52,374 bases of DNA from a virus. Made by a program: the position numbers and the translations under genes. Shown piece by piece: positions 29,938-38,692 of this stretch. Under the pieces are notes generated by a model, which made no database searches, was not told the origin of the DNA, and saw only the letters and a list, made by a program, of their open reading frames with translations. The DNA lies in IMG/VR virus record IMGVR_UViG_3300028364_000046, positions 1 through 52,374 of that record, one strand, 5' to 3'. Numbering within the stretch: position 1 is the stretch's first letter; every line of letters begins with the position of its first letter.

Positions 29938-31866
29938 ATGACAGACAGACACAATGCGGAAGTCCCTAACCAGGCAGGATTTGAGGATGACCTCCAGAGC
30001 CAGCTGGATATACCTACAACAGCTGAAGCATATAGGTCAGGCATAGATTACTTTTCTCTAAATGGGTATCGCTTAACGCCTGACATAGCAGGCCAATTTT
30101 GCTTCCACCGCGTATTCAAGCTAAGCGCACCTATTAAGCTCAAGGGTATACACTACCCCAAAAGCTTCAAGGTATGGACCCAAGTGGCTTCTCAAAGGGC
30201 TATTGAACGCTTTGAGAAAGTTGTTCTAGAGTGGCTCCAAAGAGACCCACAAGCCAATCAACTATGGTTACCACTCATAAAACCTGACGCAGCCAAACGC
30301 AAGCCAATCTATGCCTACACCCAGTCTCTAGTAAACCTCAAGAGTACCCAAGAAAAACAGTCCATTGAACCGGATAATTACGGCGTGGATACATTCCCCA
30401 GGATATGCCTAGAGGATGAATCACCCGCCGCCGTTGCACCTAGGGCATTTGTTCCCCTTGCTGAGTGGTTTCCCGCCAGCGTACGTAGCCTAACCCTCAT
30501 AGACTTACTTTCACTCTTCCCTGAAGCCGAACGAAACTTGCTGGCACTTTGCATAGGCCGCGCTGTCGTAGGTAAGTCAGGTGCCATAACTCCTTCAGGT
30601 GTCCTAATCAAGCACACCTCCCGTATGGCTGCCATCATACTAGGTAAAGACCCCGGGCTAGGCAAATCCACCCTGTTTGACATGCTCTGGAAAGCACTTG
30701 AGAGCACGGGATATATTGTAGAAACCTTTAGCAAGATGGGAGCTCGCTTTAACCTAGGTAGTGTTGCTACTGCCGATATCATCTACAAGGATGACATTAC
30801 CTCATCTGGATTAAAGTCTTTTGTTGCCAGTGAAAATACTAAAATTATTATTACTGGCAACGGCTTACTTAGGGTAGAAGACAAAGGTGTTAACGCAGTA
30901 AACGTTAGGCCATGTGGGGCTATATTCCTTAACTCAAACGAATTCAATCCACGCAACGTTTACAACATTGACCCAGGCACCGCTGATAGACTGAAGATGC
31001 TTAGTACTTTGCGCAAAGGAGAACTTGACTCACTTGAACCTGACTCCGCAGCATACCCTGAAATCAAACTAGAACAACTTTCTAAGGACCTGGATGTACA
31101 TACGCACACCATCATGCTTTGGTTGGCCAGGCTATCCGCTGATTACTTTTGGAATTCTATCCAACCTCTGAAAGAGTCTAAAGAAAACCAGCTAAAAAAA
31201 GAAGTACACTACTGGACACACCGCCTGAGAGTACCCTTACATAAGAACGCAACTAGCCAGGTGCTGGGTTTGTTCTTGTTTACTCACTTGTACGAAGTCA
31301 ATCACGGGTCTAAGGCAGGACGCAAGAAGTTTGTAAAAATGGTGTCTAGCCAATCAACTCCTATAAACGCAGTAGACTGGAAGCCCAAGATAGGACGCTT
31401 TTGCGCTTTCGTTGCCGACCCCAGCAGCCTCCCATTCCAAGCGTTCCTTAGGTGGCACTTTGAGACAGTCGACCCAACCAACGAATATCACCCATACCTA
31501 GGCCTGCGCATCTTAAGCACAAAGCATGTAGCCTACATGGAAACCGAGATGGCCCAAGTACTTAGCTACCCTGAGATTATCTCTGAGATTATGGACCAGC
31601 TAAAGTTGTCTCAGGGCTTGCCTCTTTCTAAAGACTACGTGTGGCTTAACGAATCATGGACAACAATACTTCCGCAAACTATCGCAAACTTAAAGCTTGC
31701 CCAACAAATGGAGGATGTTGCTTATGTCCTAGACGAGGATGCCGACCTAGCAAACTCCGTGACAATCAAATCAGAGTCCATAGGTAACCACCAGTTGGCC
31801 TTGGACCAGTATTATACGCCTGAGATACAGCAGACAATATCAGACGCTTGGGAAGACGCACAATAG
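29938..31866 (+). CDS. SF3-like/VirE-like replicative helicase
   Basis: A 642-aa protein with one AAA+-type ATPase core. Walker A is LGKDPGLGKSTLF near residue 236. Walker B-like is ADIIYKDDIT near residue 279. A sensor-like segment follows (IIITGNGLLRVEDK ... IFLNSNEFNP). This pattern is that of phage replicative helicases of the D5/VirE (SF3) type, usually hexameric. The ~200 residues before the core are unlike a TOPRIM primase, so I see no catalytic primase. The C-terminal ~250 residues are helical. It lies between the SSB candidate and the polymerase cluster and is the likely fork helicase. ATG at 29938 is preferred to the TTG two codons earlier. Confidence 0.7.
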   Translation: MTDRHNAEVPNQAGFEDDLQSQLDIPTTAEAYRSGIDYFSLNGYRLTPDIAGQFCFHRVFKLSAPIKLKGIHYPKSFKVWTQVASQRAIERFEKVVLEWLQRDPQANQLWLPLIKPDAAKRKPIYAYTQSLVNLKSTQEKQSIEPDNYGVDTFPRICLEDESPAAVAPRAFVPLAEWFPASVRSLTLIDLLSLFPEAERNLLALCIGRAVVGKSGAITPSGVLIKHTSRMAAIILGKDPGLGKSTLFDMLWKALESTGYIVETFSKMGARFNLGSVATADIIYKDDITSSGLKSFVASENTKIIITGNGLLRVEDKGVNAVNVRPCGAIFLNSNEFNPRNVYNIDPGTADRLKMLSTLRKGELDSLEPDSAAYPEIKLEQLSKDLDVHTHTIMLWLARLSADYFWNSIQPLKESKENQLKKEVHYWTHRLRVPLHKNATSQVLGLFLFTHLYEVNHGSKAGRKKFVKMVSSQSTPINAVDWKPKIGRFCAFVADPSSLPFQAFLRWHFETVDPTNEYHPYLGLRILSTKHVAYMETEMAQVLSYPEIISEIMDQLKLSQGLPLSKDYVWLNESWTTILPQTIANLKLAQQMEDVAYVLDEDADLANSVTIKSESIGNHQLALDQYYTPEIQQTISDAWEDAQ

Positions 31867-31881
31867 GCTCCCTGGAGACGC

Positions 31882-31915
31882 CTAAAGGCTTGCCAACCAG
31901 TAAGCCTTTAGTTTG
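31882..31915 (+). terminator. Hairpin after the replicative helicase gene
   Basis: CTAAAGGCTT and AAGCCTTTAG form a perfect 10-bp stem around gccaaccagt. The sequence around it (GGCTTGCCAACCAG) is that of the hairpin family, so this may be a shortened member acting as a terminator. Confidence 0.6.
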
Positions 31916-32026
31916 CCATTAGACAGCCATTAGGAGTGCCTTAATTGACTCCCTAGGCACCTGATTACTTTACAAAATACAGTCCGCTACACTTGAATAG
32001 TAAACATTAAAGACACCTGAATCAAA

Positions 32027-32452
32027 ATGCAAGACTTTGTTAACCCGCTTAGAGACATGATTGCACACCAGACACACTTACAAACGCAACTGACTCGTAA
32101 GTGTCAGCCTGAAGATAACCACCAAAACATTGCGCATACCTGGACGCCCATGCACCTAGGTATAAACGCACTAGACAATGTAATTGAAGAGGCTATTGAA
32201 GCCAAGCGCCACGTCAAGGCACGCAAGTGGTGGGCAAACCCAGACGCCATACGAGAATCCAACATTGGACTGATGACTATGACAAACTTGCGCAAGGCTT
32301 TTGTAGAAGAGCTTGCAGACATCTTCATTTGTTGGATTAACGTTCTTGTTTACTTCTCAATTAGCCCCCAAGAATTCGTCTTTGTTCTAGAGTCCAAGAT
32401 GAAGAAGAACAACCCTGACAACTCCAAATCAGATATCGGCAATCGATCGTAG
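32027..32452 (+). CDS. MazG-like / dimeric dUTPase-like all-alpha NTP pyrophosphatase
   Basis: A 141-aa helical protein. The metal-binding acidic motifs of the all-alpha NTP-PPase superfamily are visible: V-I-E-E-A-I-E-A near residue 51 and V-E-E-L-A-D-I-F near residue 97. A C-terminal F-x-x-K-M-K-K-N-x-P-D follows, like the K-(x)-x-x-N-x-x-R segment of MazG and dimeric dUTPases. It would hydrolyse dUTP or another (d)NTP to the monophosphate. This fits the dCMP deaminase/TS-family route, where dUMP must be supplied and dUTP kept low. A MazG role in altering host (p)ppGpp is another known possibility. Confidence 0.65.
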   Translation: MQDFVNPLRDMIAHQTHLQTQLTRKCQPEDNHQNIAHTWTPMHLGINALDNVIEEAIEAKRHVKARKWWANPDAIRESNIGLMTMTNLRKAFVEELADIFICWINVLVYFSISPQEFVFVLESKMKKNNPDNSKSDIGNRS

Positions 32453-32490
32453 TCACACCCCCTAAGCATACACTCAGGTGTGCAATCAAA

Positions 32491-34008
32491 ATGCCTCAGT
32501 TTAACGAATACCAAAAAGACATAGCTAGAAGATACTTAACCACCAGAGACAACATTTCAGTGGACGCTACGCCAGGCTCAGGCAAAACTACTATGCTGGT
32601 AGGGCTGGCGCACAAGATTAAGAAGCCACAGTCATTCTGTTTCCTTGCGTTTACAAAGGCAACGCAAAGTGTGCTCCAAAAGAGGCTCCCACACATGTCT
32701 GGAAGCATTATGACCACCTATTCGTTGGGCTTCAAAAACTGCTACAACTACCTAGACAGACCCCTCACGGTGGCTTATAACAAAACCCAAAATACCTTTG
32801 ATAGCTTGATAAACAAGAACACTTATTGGTCCACCCTGTACACTCGAACAACCGGATGCACGCTTGCAGATAGCTTGTACAACCTCAAAAAGCAAGTGTG
32901 CAACCTTCAGTCACTTAGTTTGCTTAACTGCTGGACAAGAGTTGAAGACATATTTGAATACTCCCAGGAGCTGAACAGCTCTTGGGGGCATGAGGATGAG
33001 GTTCTTGAGTGGATGTCCCAACTTACCCACGCCATAACTAAGCACAATTACTATCTCTTGATAAACGAGGGACAAATAGACTTCAGCGAGATGGTGGCAT
33101 GGCCGGCTATGTGGGATGACTTAATTCCCATGACGTTTCAAGAGATATTTGTAGACGAATTCCAGGACCTATCGCATGCCCAGCAAATGCTGGTGCACAA
33201 GAGCCTAGCCAAGGGTGGCCAGATCGTTATGGTTGGCGACCGGAGACAGGCAATCTACGGGTTTGCTGGGGCAGACCACAACTCCGCCGAAAACATGACT
33301 CAGCTCTTTGACGCAATAACAATGCCTATGCCCATAAACTACAGGTGTGCGCTTGAAATCATTAAGCATGCCCAAGAGATAGACGGTGAAATCCAAGCAC
33401 GCCCTGGTGCACCCGTAGGTGAGGTGAAAGACCTAAACACGCAGGATGCATTTAGTCACTTACTTCAAACAAAAGAAGAGACTCTGGTGGTAGCCCGTAC
33501 AAACGTTGCGCTTATTAAATTGGCATTGCGTTTAGTGGCCCTAGACAAGCCCTTCTGTTTCAACAGGGATGTCTTACTTGAGCGCCTAACCGGCCAGATA
33601 TACAAAGCAACTTCGTCCAACCCACCCGTAGACATAAGCCAATTTAAGGTCTGGCTAGGAGAAAGTAAGCTGTTTGCTAAAGAGAAGAAAGCAAGTGCCA
33701 TGATGGACCTTCTGGAGTGCTTAGAGCTCTTTTACAACAACTACAGGCCCAACAGCTGGTCTGCCTTCAAAAGACTACTTAAGCGCTTCTTCAAGAAGGC
33801 TGAAACAACCTCGCAAGTAACATTGTCCACAATACACGCAGCCAAGGGTGCCGAAGCCCATACGGTGGTGTTTTGGGGAACAAACCTAGTGCCACACCGT
33901 ATGGCCGTTACGGAATCTGAATTGGTACAGGAAACCAACCTAGAATACATTGCCAGAACAAGGGCTATTATGAGGCTATACCGCGTAGACACCTCTGAAG
34001 ACACCTAG
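32491..34008 (+). CDS. UvrD/Rep-like SF1 DNA helicase
   Basis: A 505-aa protein with SF1 motifs in order: Walker A DATPGSGKTT near residue 26, LAFTKATQ (Ia) near 53, VDEFQDLSHAQ (Walker B, motif II) near 221, MVGDRRQAIYGFAGAD (III) near 246, INYRC (IV) near 280, STIHAAKGAEAHTV (V) near 446, and LEYIARTRA (VI) near 490. It would unwind DNA 3'-5' in repair, recombination or replication. It is smaller than UvrD because the 1B and 2B insertions are short. It lies 62 bases before the polymerase gene. Confidence 0.88.
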   Translation: MPQFNEYQKDIARRYLTTRDNISVDATPGSGKTTMLVGLAHKIKKPQSFCFLAFTKATQSVLQKRLPHMSGSIMTTYSLGFKNCYNYLDRPLTVAYNKTQNTFDSLINKNTYWSTLYTRTTGCTLADSLYNLKKQVCNLQSLSLLNCWTRVEDIFEYSQELNSSWGHEDEVLEWMSQLTHAITKHNYYLLINEGQIDFSEMVAWPAMWDDLIPMTFQEIFVDEFQDLSHAQQMLVHKSLAKGGQIVMVGDRRQAIYGFAGADHNSAENMTQLFDAITMPMPINYRCALEIIKHAQEIDGEIQARPGAPVGEVKDLNTQDAFSHLLQTKEETLVVARTNVALIKLALRLVALDKPFCFNRDVLLERLTGQIYKATSSNPPVDISQFKVWLGESKLFAKEKKASAMMDLLECLELFYNNYRPNSWSAFKRLLKRFFKKAETTSQVTLSTIHAAKGAEAHTVVFWGTNLVPHRMAVTESELVQETNLEYIARTRAIMRLYRVDTSEDT

Positions 34009-34024
34009 GTTGTTTACAAGCCAA

Positions 34025-34070
34025 CTTTCAAGTATACTTAAACAAGCAAACCTGACACTCAACCAAACGC
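34025..34070 (+). promoter_or_regulatory. Promoter for the polymerase gene
   Basis: TTTCAAGTATACTTAAACAAG with -10 TATACT at 34033-34038, followed by CAAGCAAACCTGACAC. It resembles the other early-type promoters; the start codon follows about 32 bases later. Confidence 0.65.
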
Positions 34071-36923
34071 ATGCAAACTAAGATACTGAGTACAAAGCCC
34101 AAAGTAAACGAACTGGGCTTTGAGATGATTTCAGACCCACTGTGGAATTACTTATTCGGCAGTGATGAAGACCGCCCTGAAATTCACAAAGTTACTCAAG
34201 CAGAAATACGGGCAAGCTTCAAGAAGTTTGATGGATACCTATTCCCACCTGACACAGTAGGGTATGAGGGATTTGACCTTGCCGTGCCTGCATTTGAGGG
34301 ACCCCTTCAAGACTACGTAAACAAGCTTGCGTCAGACAAGTGGCTACCAACTAAGAACCAGCTGCTGAAGTTTCTCAACAATGACATAAGTATATTACCT
34401 AGCTGTGATGTCGTCGTCAAGCAATCGGGGTGGACTAGGTATCAATTCGTAGGCAAAGTGAAAGAATCTTTGTTTGACTTTGACTTTGGCCATGAAGAAA
34501 AGCCCGAAGAAAGCTGGCTAATTTCTAAGGTTGCTTATCCCACTGAGGACACGCTGGTTTTTGACGTAGAAACCTTTGTAAAGCAAGGCAATGGGCCCGT
34601 GCTAGCTGTTGCTGTTTCTAATGATGCCTGGTACCTCTGGATTCATCCTGCGTTGGCCCATAACAACGTAATGTACGCTGACTGTTTGATACCCCTAGGC
34701 ACTGGCAAACTTATCTTAAACCACAACCCAAAGTTTGACAGTACACGCGTGGCTGAAACATATGACCTAAGCCTAACCGGTAGAAACATCTGGTTAGACA
34801 CTATGAGTATGCACATGGCTGTGTGTGGCATGTCCAGTAAGCAAAGAGTGCCCTACAAAGCTTACCAGTCGGGCTCTCAAACCTTTGCATCTAAGTGGGC
34901 CACACAAACTTCAGACAATTCCCTGGTTGCTGTATATAACCACCACGTGAAACCACTTAAGCCCCTTACCAAGGCAGACAAAGAAACCAGGAACATCTTT
35001 GTCCAGGCTAGTGATGTGCAAGAGTTCCGTGAATGCCTAGACGAACTGCTGGACTACAACCTGAAAGACGGTCTGTATACCTACCAGCTTGGCCAAGCGC
35101 TTGTACCTAAGTACTTCAGAAGCCAACCGTCTATCATTTCGTTTGGTGGTTCTTGTATACTTTCTAAGAGCTTTTTACCCGTACGAGACGACTGGTCTGA
35201 AAGGCTTTTTGAAATTGATAGAGTGTATTCATCTACTAAAAAGAAGCTTAAGAAGGACATAGAGGCCATTGCGCATCACTGGGCTAAGGGGTTTGCAAAC
35301 GGGAAGCTTACCAGAGAGATGATTGATAAGTGTCCTTGGAAGTCACAGTTAGACTGGACACCGGCCAAAACAGGAGCCAACAAAGGGTACCCAGCATGGT
35401 GGAGAAAAGCCAAATCCAAAGGTATATCCACTGGCTCTCGTTTAGCACCCAGACTTCTAAAGATGTGTTGGAAGGGACAGCCACTTGTTCACCACCCAAA
35501 GCTAGGATGGATGTTCAAGGCACTACCTAGCAGCCCAAGTGTGATAGATTTGCCTCAGGGAATTGTTGGATGCCTAAGTAGTTTGTTCCCGCCCGGAGCA
35601 TACCAGAAAGTGCCTCACAAGAAAGGCGACAAGAACAACTGTGGTAACCCCCTAGCTAAGGACTATATCGACGCAATCCAGAGTGGCTTACTTAGTAGTC
35701 CTAATGAGAAGGCTAAAGGCTTTCTGGAGGCAGCACGTAGCATTGCTTATTGGACTTCCATGCGCTCACGGGCAAATGACTACAAGCCCAAGCAGTGCAC
35801 GTATCCTGACGGCTCTACGGGGCTGATGGTGGAGCCTGTTCTAGCATACTTTGGCACAGCCTCTCGTAGGTGCGTAGAGCGCTTATGGCTTACTGTGAGC
35901 AGTGCCAAGTCGGTAGTAATAGGCAGCGAACTAAAAGGCATGGTCAGGCCTATTAACTGGGACAAAGAACTACCTATAAGTTCGTTCGGCAACTACGAGA
36001 TGGTGGGCTATGACTTTGACGCACAAGAGCTCAAGATTGCCTCCAGCTACGCAGACTCACTGTCCTTTGGCATATTCGGTAGCAGTCCTATGGGGTACAC
36101 TCAGCTCCTAGGTGACAAGGACAAAGGCACGGACGGCCACACCTTGCTTGCGACGTTCTTGAAGATGTCCAGAACTATTGCAAAGAACCTCAACTTCCAG
36201 ATGTTGTACTTGTCCGGGGTACTCGGGTGTGCAGGGACCATCAAAAGTCAGCGTCCGGAGCTTACTGAGGCAGAGTGCAAGAGTGTTGCCAACAAAGCCT
36301 TGAAGCTACGCCGTGGCTCAAAAGTATACGGTAAAAATGGCACATACAAATACGTAGGCGGAACTGACTCCCAAGCGTATAACTTTATGCTTCAGTTGGC
36401 CAACCGAGAGCCTCTGCCCCACAAGCTGAGACACTTACAGACAGACAAGCTACCTAGGACACCTATGTTGTCTTCTGCTATGTCTGAAGCTGTTACTGAG
36501 TCCAACTGTAGTGGCGATTACCTAACCTCAAGGGCTAACTGGACAGTGCAATCACCTGGCGCAGACCTCTTGCACACAATGCTTGTGCTAACTGACCACT
36601 TTTATACTGCCCTGGGCCTGGATGCTCAGTTTATGTTCTCTTATCACGATGAGATTTGGAACCTAGTTCACGCAAAAGATGTCAAGCAAGCTACTTGGGT
36701 GGGTCAAATATCTCACTTGCTTGCTTGGGCGTATTTCTTCCAGCGCTTGAACTTCAAAGATATGCCATACCAATACATGTTCTTCTCAGGTGTTAACGTA
36801 GACAAGGCGTTCAGGAAAGAAGTCTATGAGAGTCAAGTAACCATCAGTAATCCCACCGACGCACTCAAGCCTGGTAAAAGCTACAAACCAACTGACTTGG
36901 CACACTTGCCACAAACCCACTAA
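34071..36923 (+). CDS. Family A DNA polymerase of the mitochondrial polymerase gamma type
   Basis: A 950-aa replicative polymerase with 3'-5' exonuclease. Exo I is VFDVET (D165, E167), followed by ILNHNPKFD and then LDTMSMHMAVCGMSSKQR, which nearly equals a segment of human POLG as I remember it (LDTMSMHMAISGLSS). The linker also matches POLG: FLPVRDDW, PWKSQLDW, GYPAWW and CWKGQPLVHH..GW. Then come PHKKGD..NPLAKDY, TASRRCVERLWLT, IGSELKGMV, motif A VGYDFDAQELKIA (D648), motif B SRTIAKNLNF, GGTDSQAYN, TSRANWTVQSPGADLLH, and motif C SYHDEI (H859-D860-E861). Motif B has Phe where POLG has Tyr951, and LNFQMLY replaces the usual NFGxxYG. T7 and E. coli PolA lack the linker motifs. The start ATG follows its own promoter. 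Confidence 0.93.
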   Translation: MQTKILSTKPKVNELGFEMISDPLWNYLFGSDEDRPEIHKVTQAEIRASFKKFDGYLFPPDTVGYEGFDLAVPAFEGPLQDYVNKLASDKWLPTKNQLLKFLNNDISILPSCDVVVKQSGWTRYQFVGKVKESLFDFDFGHEEKPEESWLISKVAYPTEDTLVFDVETFVKQGNGPVLAVAVSNDAWYLWIHPALAHNNVMYADCLIPLGTGKLILNHNPKFDSTRVAETYDLSLTGRNIWLDTMSMHMAVCGMSSKQRVPYKAYQSGSQTFASKWATQTSDNSLVAVYNHHVKPLKPLTKADKETRNIFVQASDVQEFRECLDELLDYNLKDGLYTYQLGQALVPKYFRSQPSIISFGGSCILSKSFLPVRDDWSERLFEIDRVYSSTKKKLKKDIEAIAHHWAKGFANGKLTREMIDKCPWKSQLDWTPAKTGANKGYPAWWRKAKSKGISTGSRLAPRLLKMCWKGQPLVHHPKLGWMFKALPSSPSVIDLPQGIVGCLSSLFPPGAYQKVPHKKGDKNNCGNPLAKDYIDAIQSGLLSSPNEKAKGFLEAARSIAYWTSMRSRANDYKPKQCTYPDGSTGLMVEPVLAYFGTASRRCVERLWLTVSSAKSVVIGSELKGMVRPINWDKELPISSFGNYEMVGYDFDAQELKIASSYADSLSFGIFGSSPMGYTQLLGDKDKGTDGHTLLATFLKMSRTIAKNLNFQMLYLSGVLGCAGTIKSQRPELTEAECKSVANKALKLRRGSKVYGKNGTYKYVGGTDSQAYNFMLQLANREPLPHKLRHLQTDKLPRTPMLSSAMSEAVTESNCSGDYLTSRANWTVQSPGADLLHTMLVLTDHFYTALGLDAQFMFSYHDEIWNLVHAKDVKQATWVGQISHLLAWAYFFQRLNFKDMPYQYMFFSGVNVDKAFRKEVYESQVTISNPTDALKPGKSYKPTDLAHLPQTH

Positions 36924-36940
36924 TAGGCCCACCAGTTGAC

Positions 36941-37002
36941 CATTTAGGCCTGCTAATCGGCAAGCACTCAGTAACCGCTAAGTGTCCGATTGGTGGGCCT
37001 TC
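36941..37002. repeat. Hairpin element H10
   Basis: ATTTAGGCCTGCTAATCGG pairs with CCGATTGGTGGGCCTTCAT with about four mismatches. The loop has an inner CACT/AGTG pair, so a cruciform or branched hairpin is possible. It lies between the polymerase and portal genes, the border between early and late clusters. Confidence 0.7.
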
Positions 37003-37079
37003 ATGGTTGCCACAGGTTAACCCTAGGCAACTAAGTATGTCCTTTAAGCTAGCCCCTAGAATCACAAGGTTGCCTCCTA

Positions 37080-38348
37080 GTGCCAAACAATAAACTTACA
37101 GACCTAATCTGGTACTTGGCAGGTGAAACTTCCAAGTCTAATCACGCAATTATATGGGACACTCAGCGAGCTTGTTGTTTGCCTGTGGTTGCTTCACCTA
37201 TATCCAATTACCTACACGAGGTTGGCCGGTTCTTATTTGATGGTGGCCTCAATGTGGATGTGGAGTACGTAGACAGCCAAGACGCTCGCCAAACATTTGT
37301 AGAGGACCTGATTACTAAGAACAGCCTTCAATCCTCTCTTGAAAGCATCTGGGAAACAGGGGCAATCACGGGCGAACTATTAGTGGTGCTAAGGTTGTCT
37401 GGTGACAACTATTCATTTGAGTGGTTCGATAAAACAGAATTCACACCTGGGCTAAATGAAATAACCGTTGAGACGCTTAGGGACATAGACGGGAAAACTT
37501 ACGTATACAAGCTGGACATCACACCCAGCGCCTACATAGAGTATCCTCTGGTTGAAAAGCAGTACGCCTACCTGTATGACTGGGCGGCTAACCAAGAGGT
37601 TGTCCCTCACGCTTATCAAGAGATTCCAGCGATCGTTATAAAGAACGCTGTTACACTTGGGTCTAATCGTGGTGAATCAGAGTTTAACTTCGGCGCATGT
37701 AGGCTAGCTGCAAGCGTTATTATGGCTACGTTTGACAGTCTAGAAAACGTGCATTTCTTTGGCTCTCCAATGCTTGCCTCACCTGACCCTGAGGACACTT
37801 TGAAGAGGCTTAAAAAACGCATCCAAGTACTCCAGAAAGAATCCAACGAAGATGGTGGAACGGTAGACGTCCTAAACTACCAAGCAATCTCAGAAGAGCA
37901 CCTAAAGCTTATTGACAAGCTAGAGAACAACATGAATCGCCACATGGGTATACGTGTTGGAGGAGAGGCCAAAGCAAGCGCTGATGTGTCGTCACTTGCC
38001 TTAAGGATACTAAACTCGTCTACCATTAGCAAGGCAGAGGGCAAGTGGCAAAACTACGTAGAAGACGGCCTGGTGTTGGTGTTTGAGCTAGCCCTACGCA
38101 TGTCTGCCGCAGACGGTATGCTTTTGATGGTCAACCCAAGTGTGCCTGAAAGCTACAAGGTGGCTGTCACACGCAAGATGCCATACTTCGTGGAATCACC
38201 TATGGAGAAGAGCCAACTACTGTCGGTGGCACAGCAAATGGTAGACCTAGGTGTAGACCGTATTGAAGCACTCAAAGCAACAGTCTGGCCACACCTAAGC
38301 ATCGGACAAATTGAAGAAAAACTGAGGATAAACTTGGAAGATGTCTAA
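37080..38348 (+). CDS. Portal protein
   Basis: A 422-aa protein starting with GTG. It shows the pattern of siphophage portal proteins: an N-terminal helical region, a wing domain of mixed strands (residues ~100-180: ETGAITGELLVVLRL ... FEWFDKTEFTPG), a stem-like helix-rich core (residues ~230-330) and a C-terminal helical crown (MEKSQLLSVAQQMVDLGV...IGQIEEKLRIN). It forms the dodecameric ring through which DNA enters and to which the tail is joined. It is the first gene of the head cluster, and its stop overlaps the next start by 8 bases. Confidence 0.75.
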   Translation: MPNNKLTDLIWYLAGETSKSNHAIIWDTQRACCLPVVASPISNYLHEVGRFLFDGGLNVDVEYVDSQDARQTFVEDLITKNSLQSSLESIWETGAITGELLVVLRLSGDNYSFEWFDKTEFTPGLNEITVETLRDIDGKTYVYKLDITPSAYIEYPLVEKQYAYLYDWAANQEVVPHAYQEIPAIVIKNAVTLGSNRGESEFNFGACRLAASVIMATFDSLENVHFFGSPMLASPDPEDTLKRLKKRIQVLQKESNEDGGTVDVLNYQAISEEHLKLIDKLENNMNRHMGIRVGGEAKASADVSSLALRILNSSTISKAEGKWQNYVEDGLVLVFELALRMSAADGMLLMVNPSVPESYKVAVTRKMPYFVESPMEKSQLLSVAQQMVDLGVDRIEALKATVWPHLSIGQIEEKLRINLEDV

Positions 38349-38622
38349 TCAAGACGACGGTAAGAAAGTTTGCAAGAACTGCGGGGAAACCAGGGCCTCT
38401 TCTAAAGGCATAAATACTGACACAATAACAACACTTAAAATGATTCCTGTACCCTCTGATTCACAGAAAAAGTTTGAAGAAGCATTAGGCCTGACTGCTG
38501 GGGAATGGTCTTTGGCCACAGAAGTTAAATACGCCAAACAAAAGTGGACTTTTAATATCTTGTTGCGCAACAACCTGGACTCAAGCAAAAATACACGGAT
38601 ATTTGGTTGCACATTTGGGTAA
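38341..38622 (+). CDS. Small protein with one CxxC motif
   Basis: A 93-aa protein. The N-terminus holds CKNC (residues ~11-14), half of a zinc-ribbon; a second pair is not present, although one Cys lies near the C-terminus. The rest is mixed alpha/beta with no known motif. The gene overlaps the end of the portal gene by 8 bases (ATGTCTAA), so translation is probably coupled. A role in head assembly or DNA packaging is inferred from position only. Confidence 0.55.
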   Translation: MSNQDDGKKVCKNCGETRASSKGINTDTITTLKMIPVPSDSQKKFEEALGLTAGEWSLATEVKYAKQKWTFNILLRNNLDSSKNTRIFGCTFG

Positions 38623-38654
38623 CCCCTAGGCATGATTGCCCACACAGTCCACTC

Positions 38655-38692
38655 CCAAGTATACTCTTAGTAATTACACAGGCATACCTAAA
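38655..38692 (+). promoter_or_regulatory. Promoter for the capsid genes
   Basis: CCCAAGTATACTCTTAGTAA with -10 TATACT at 38660-38665, 28 bases before the scaffold-like gene. The -10 is of the same kind as in the early genes. Confidence 0.55.

Noticed and set aside
29938-31866. Twinkle/T7 gp4-like primase-helicase beside the POLG-like polymerase
   Set aside because: The Walker A and B layout and absence of TOPRIM or RecA-type DnaB motifs fit an SF3/VirE-type helicase instead.
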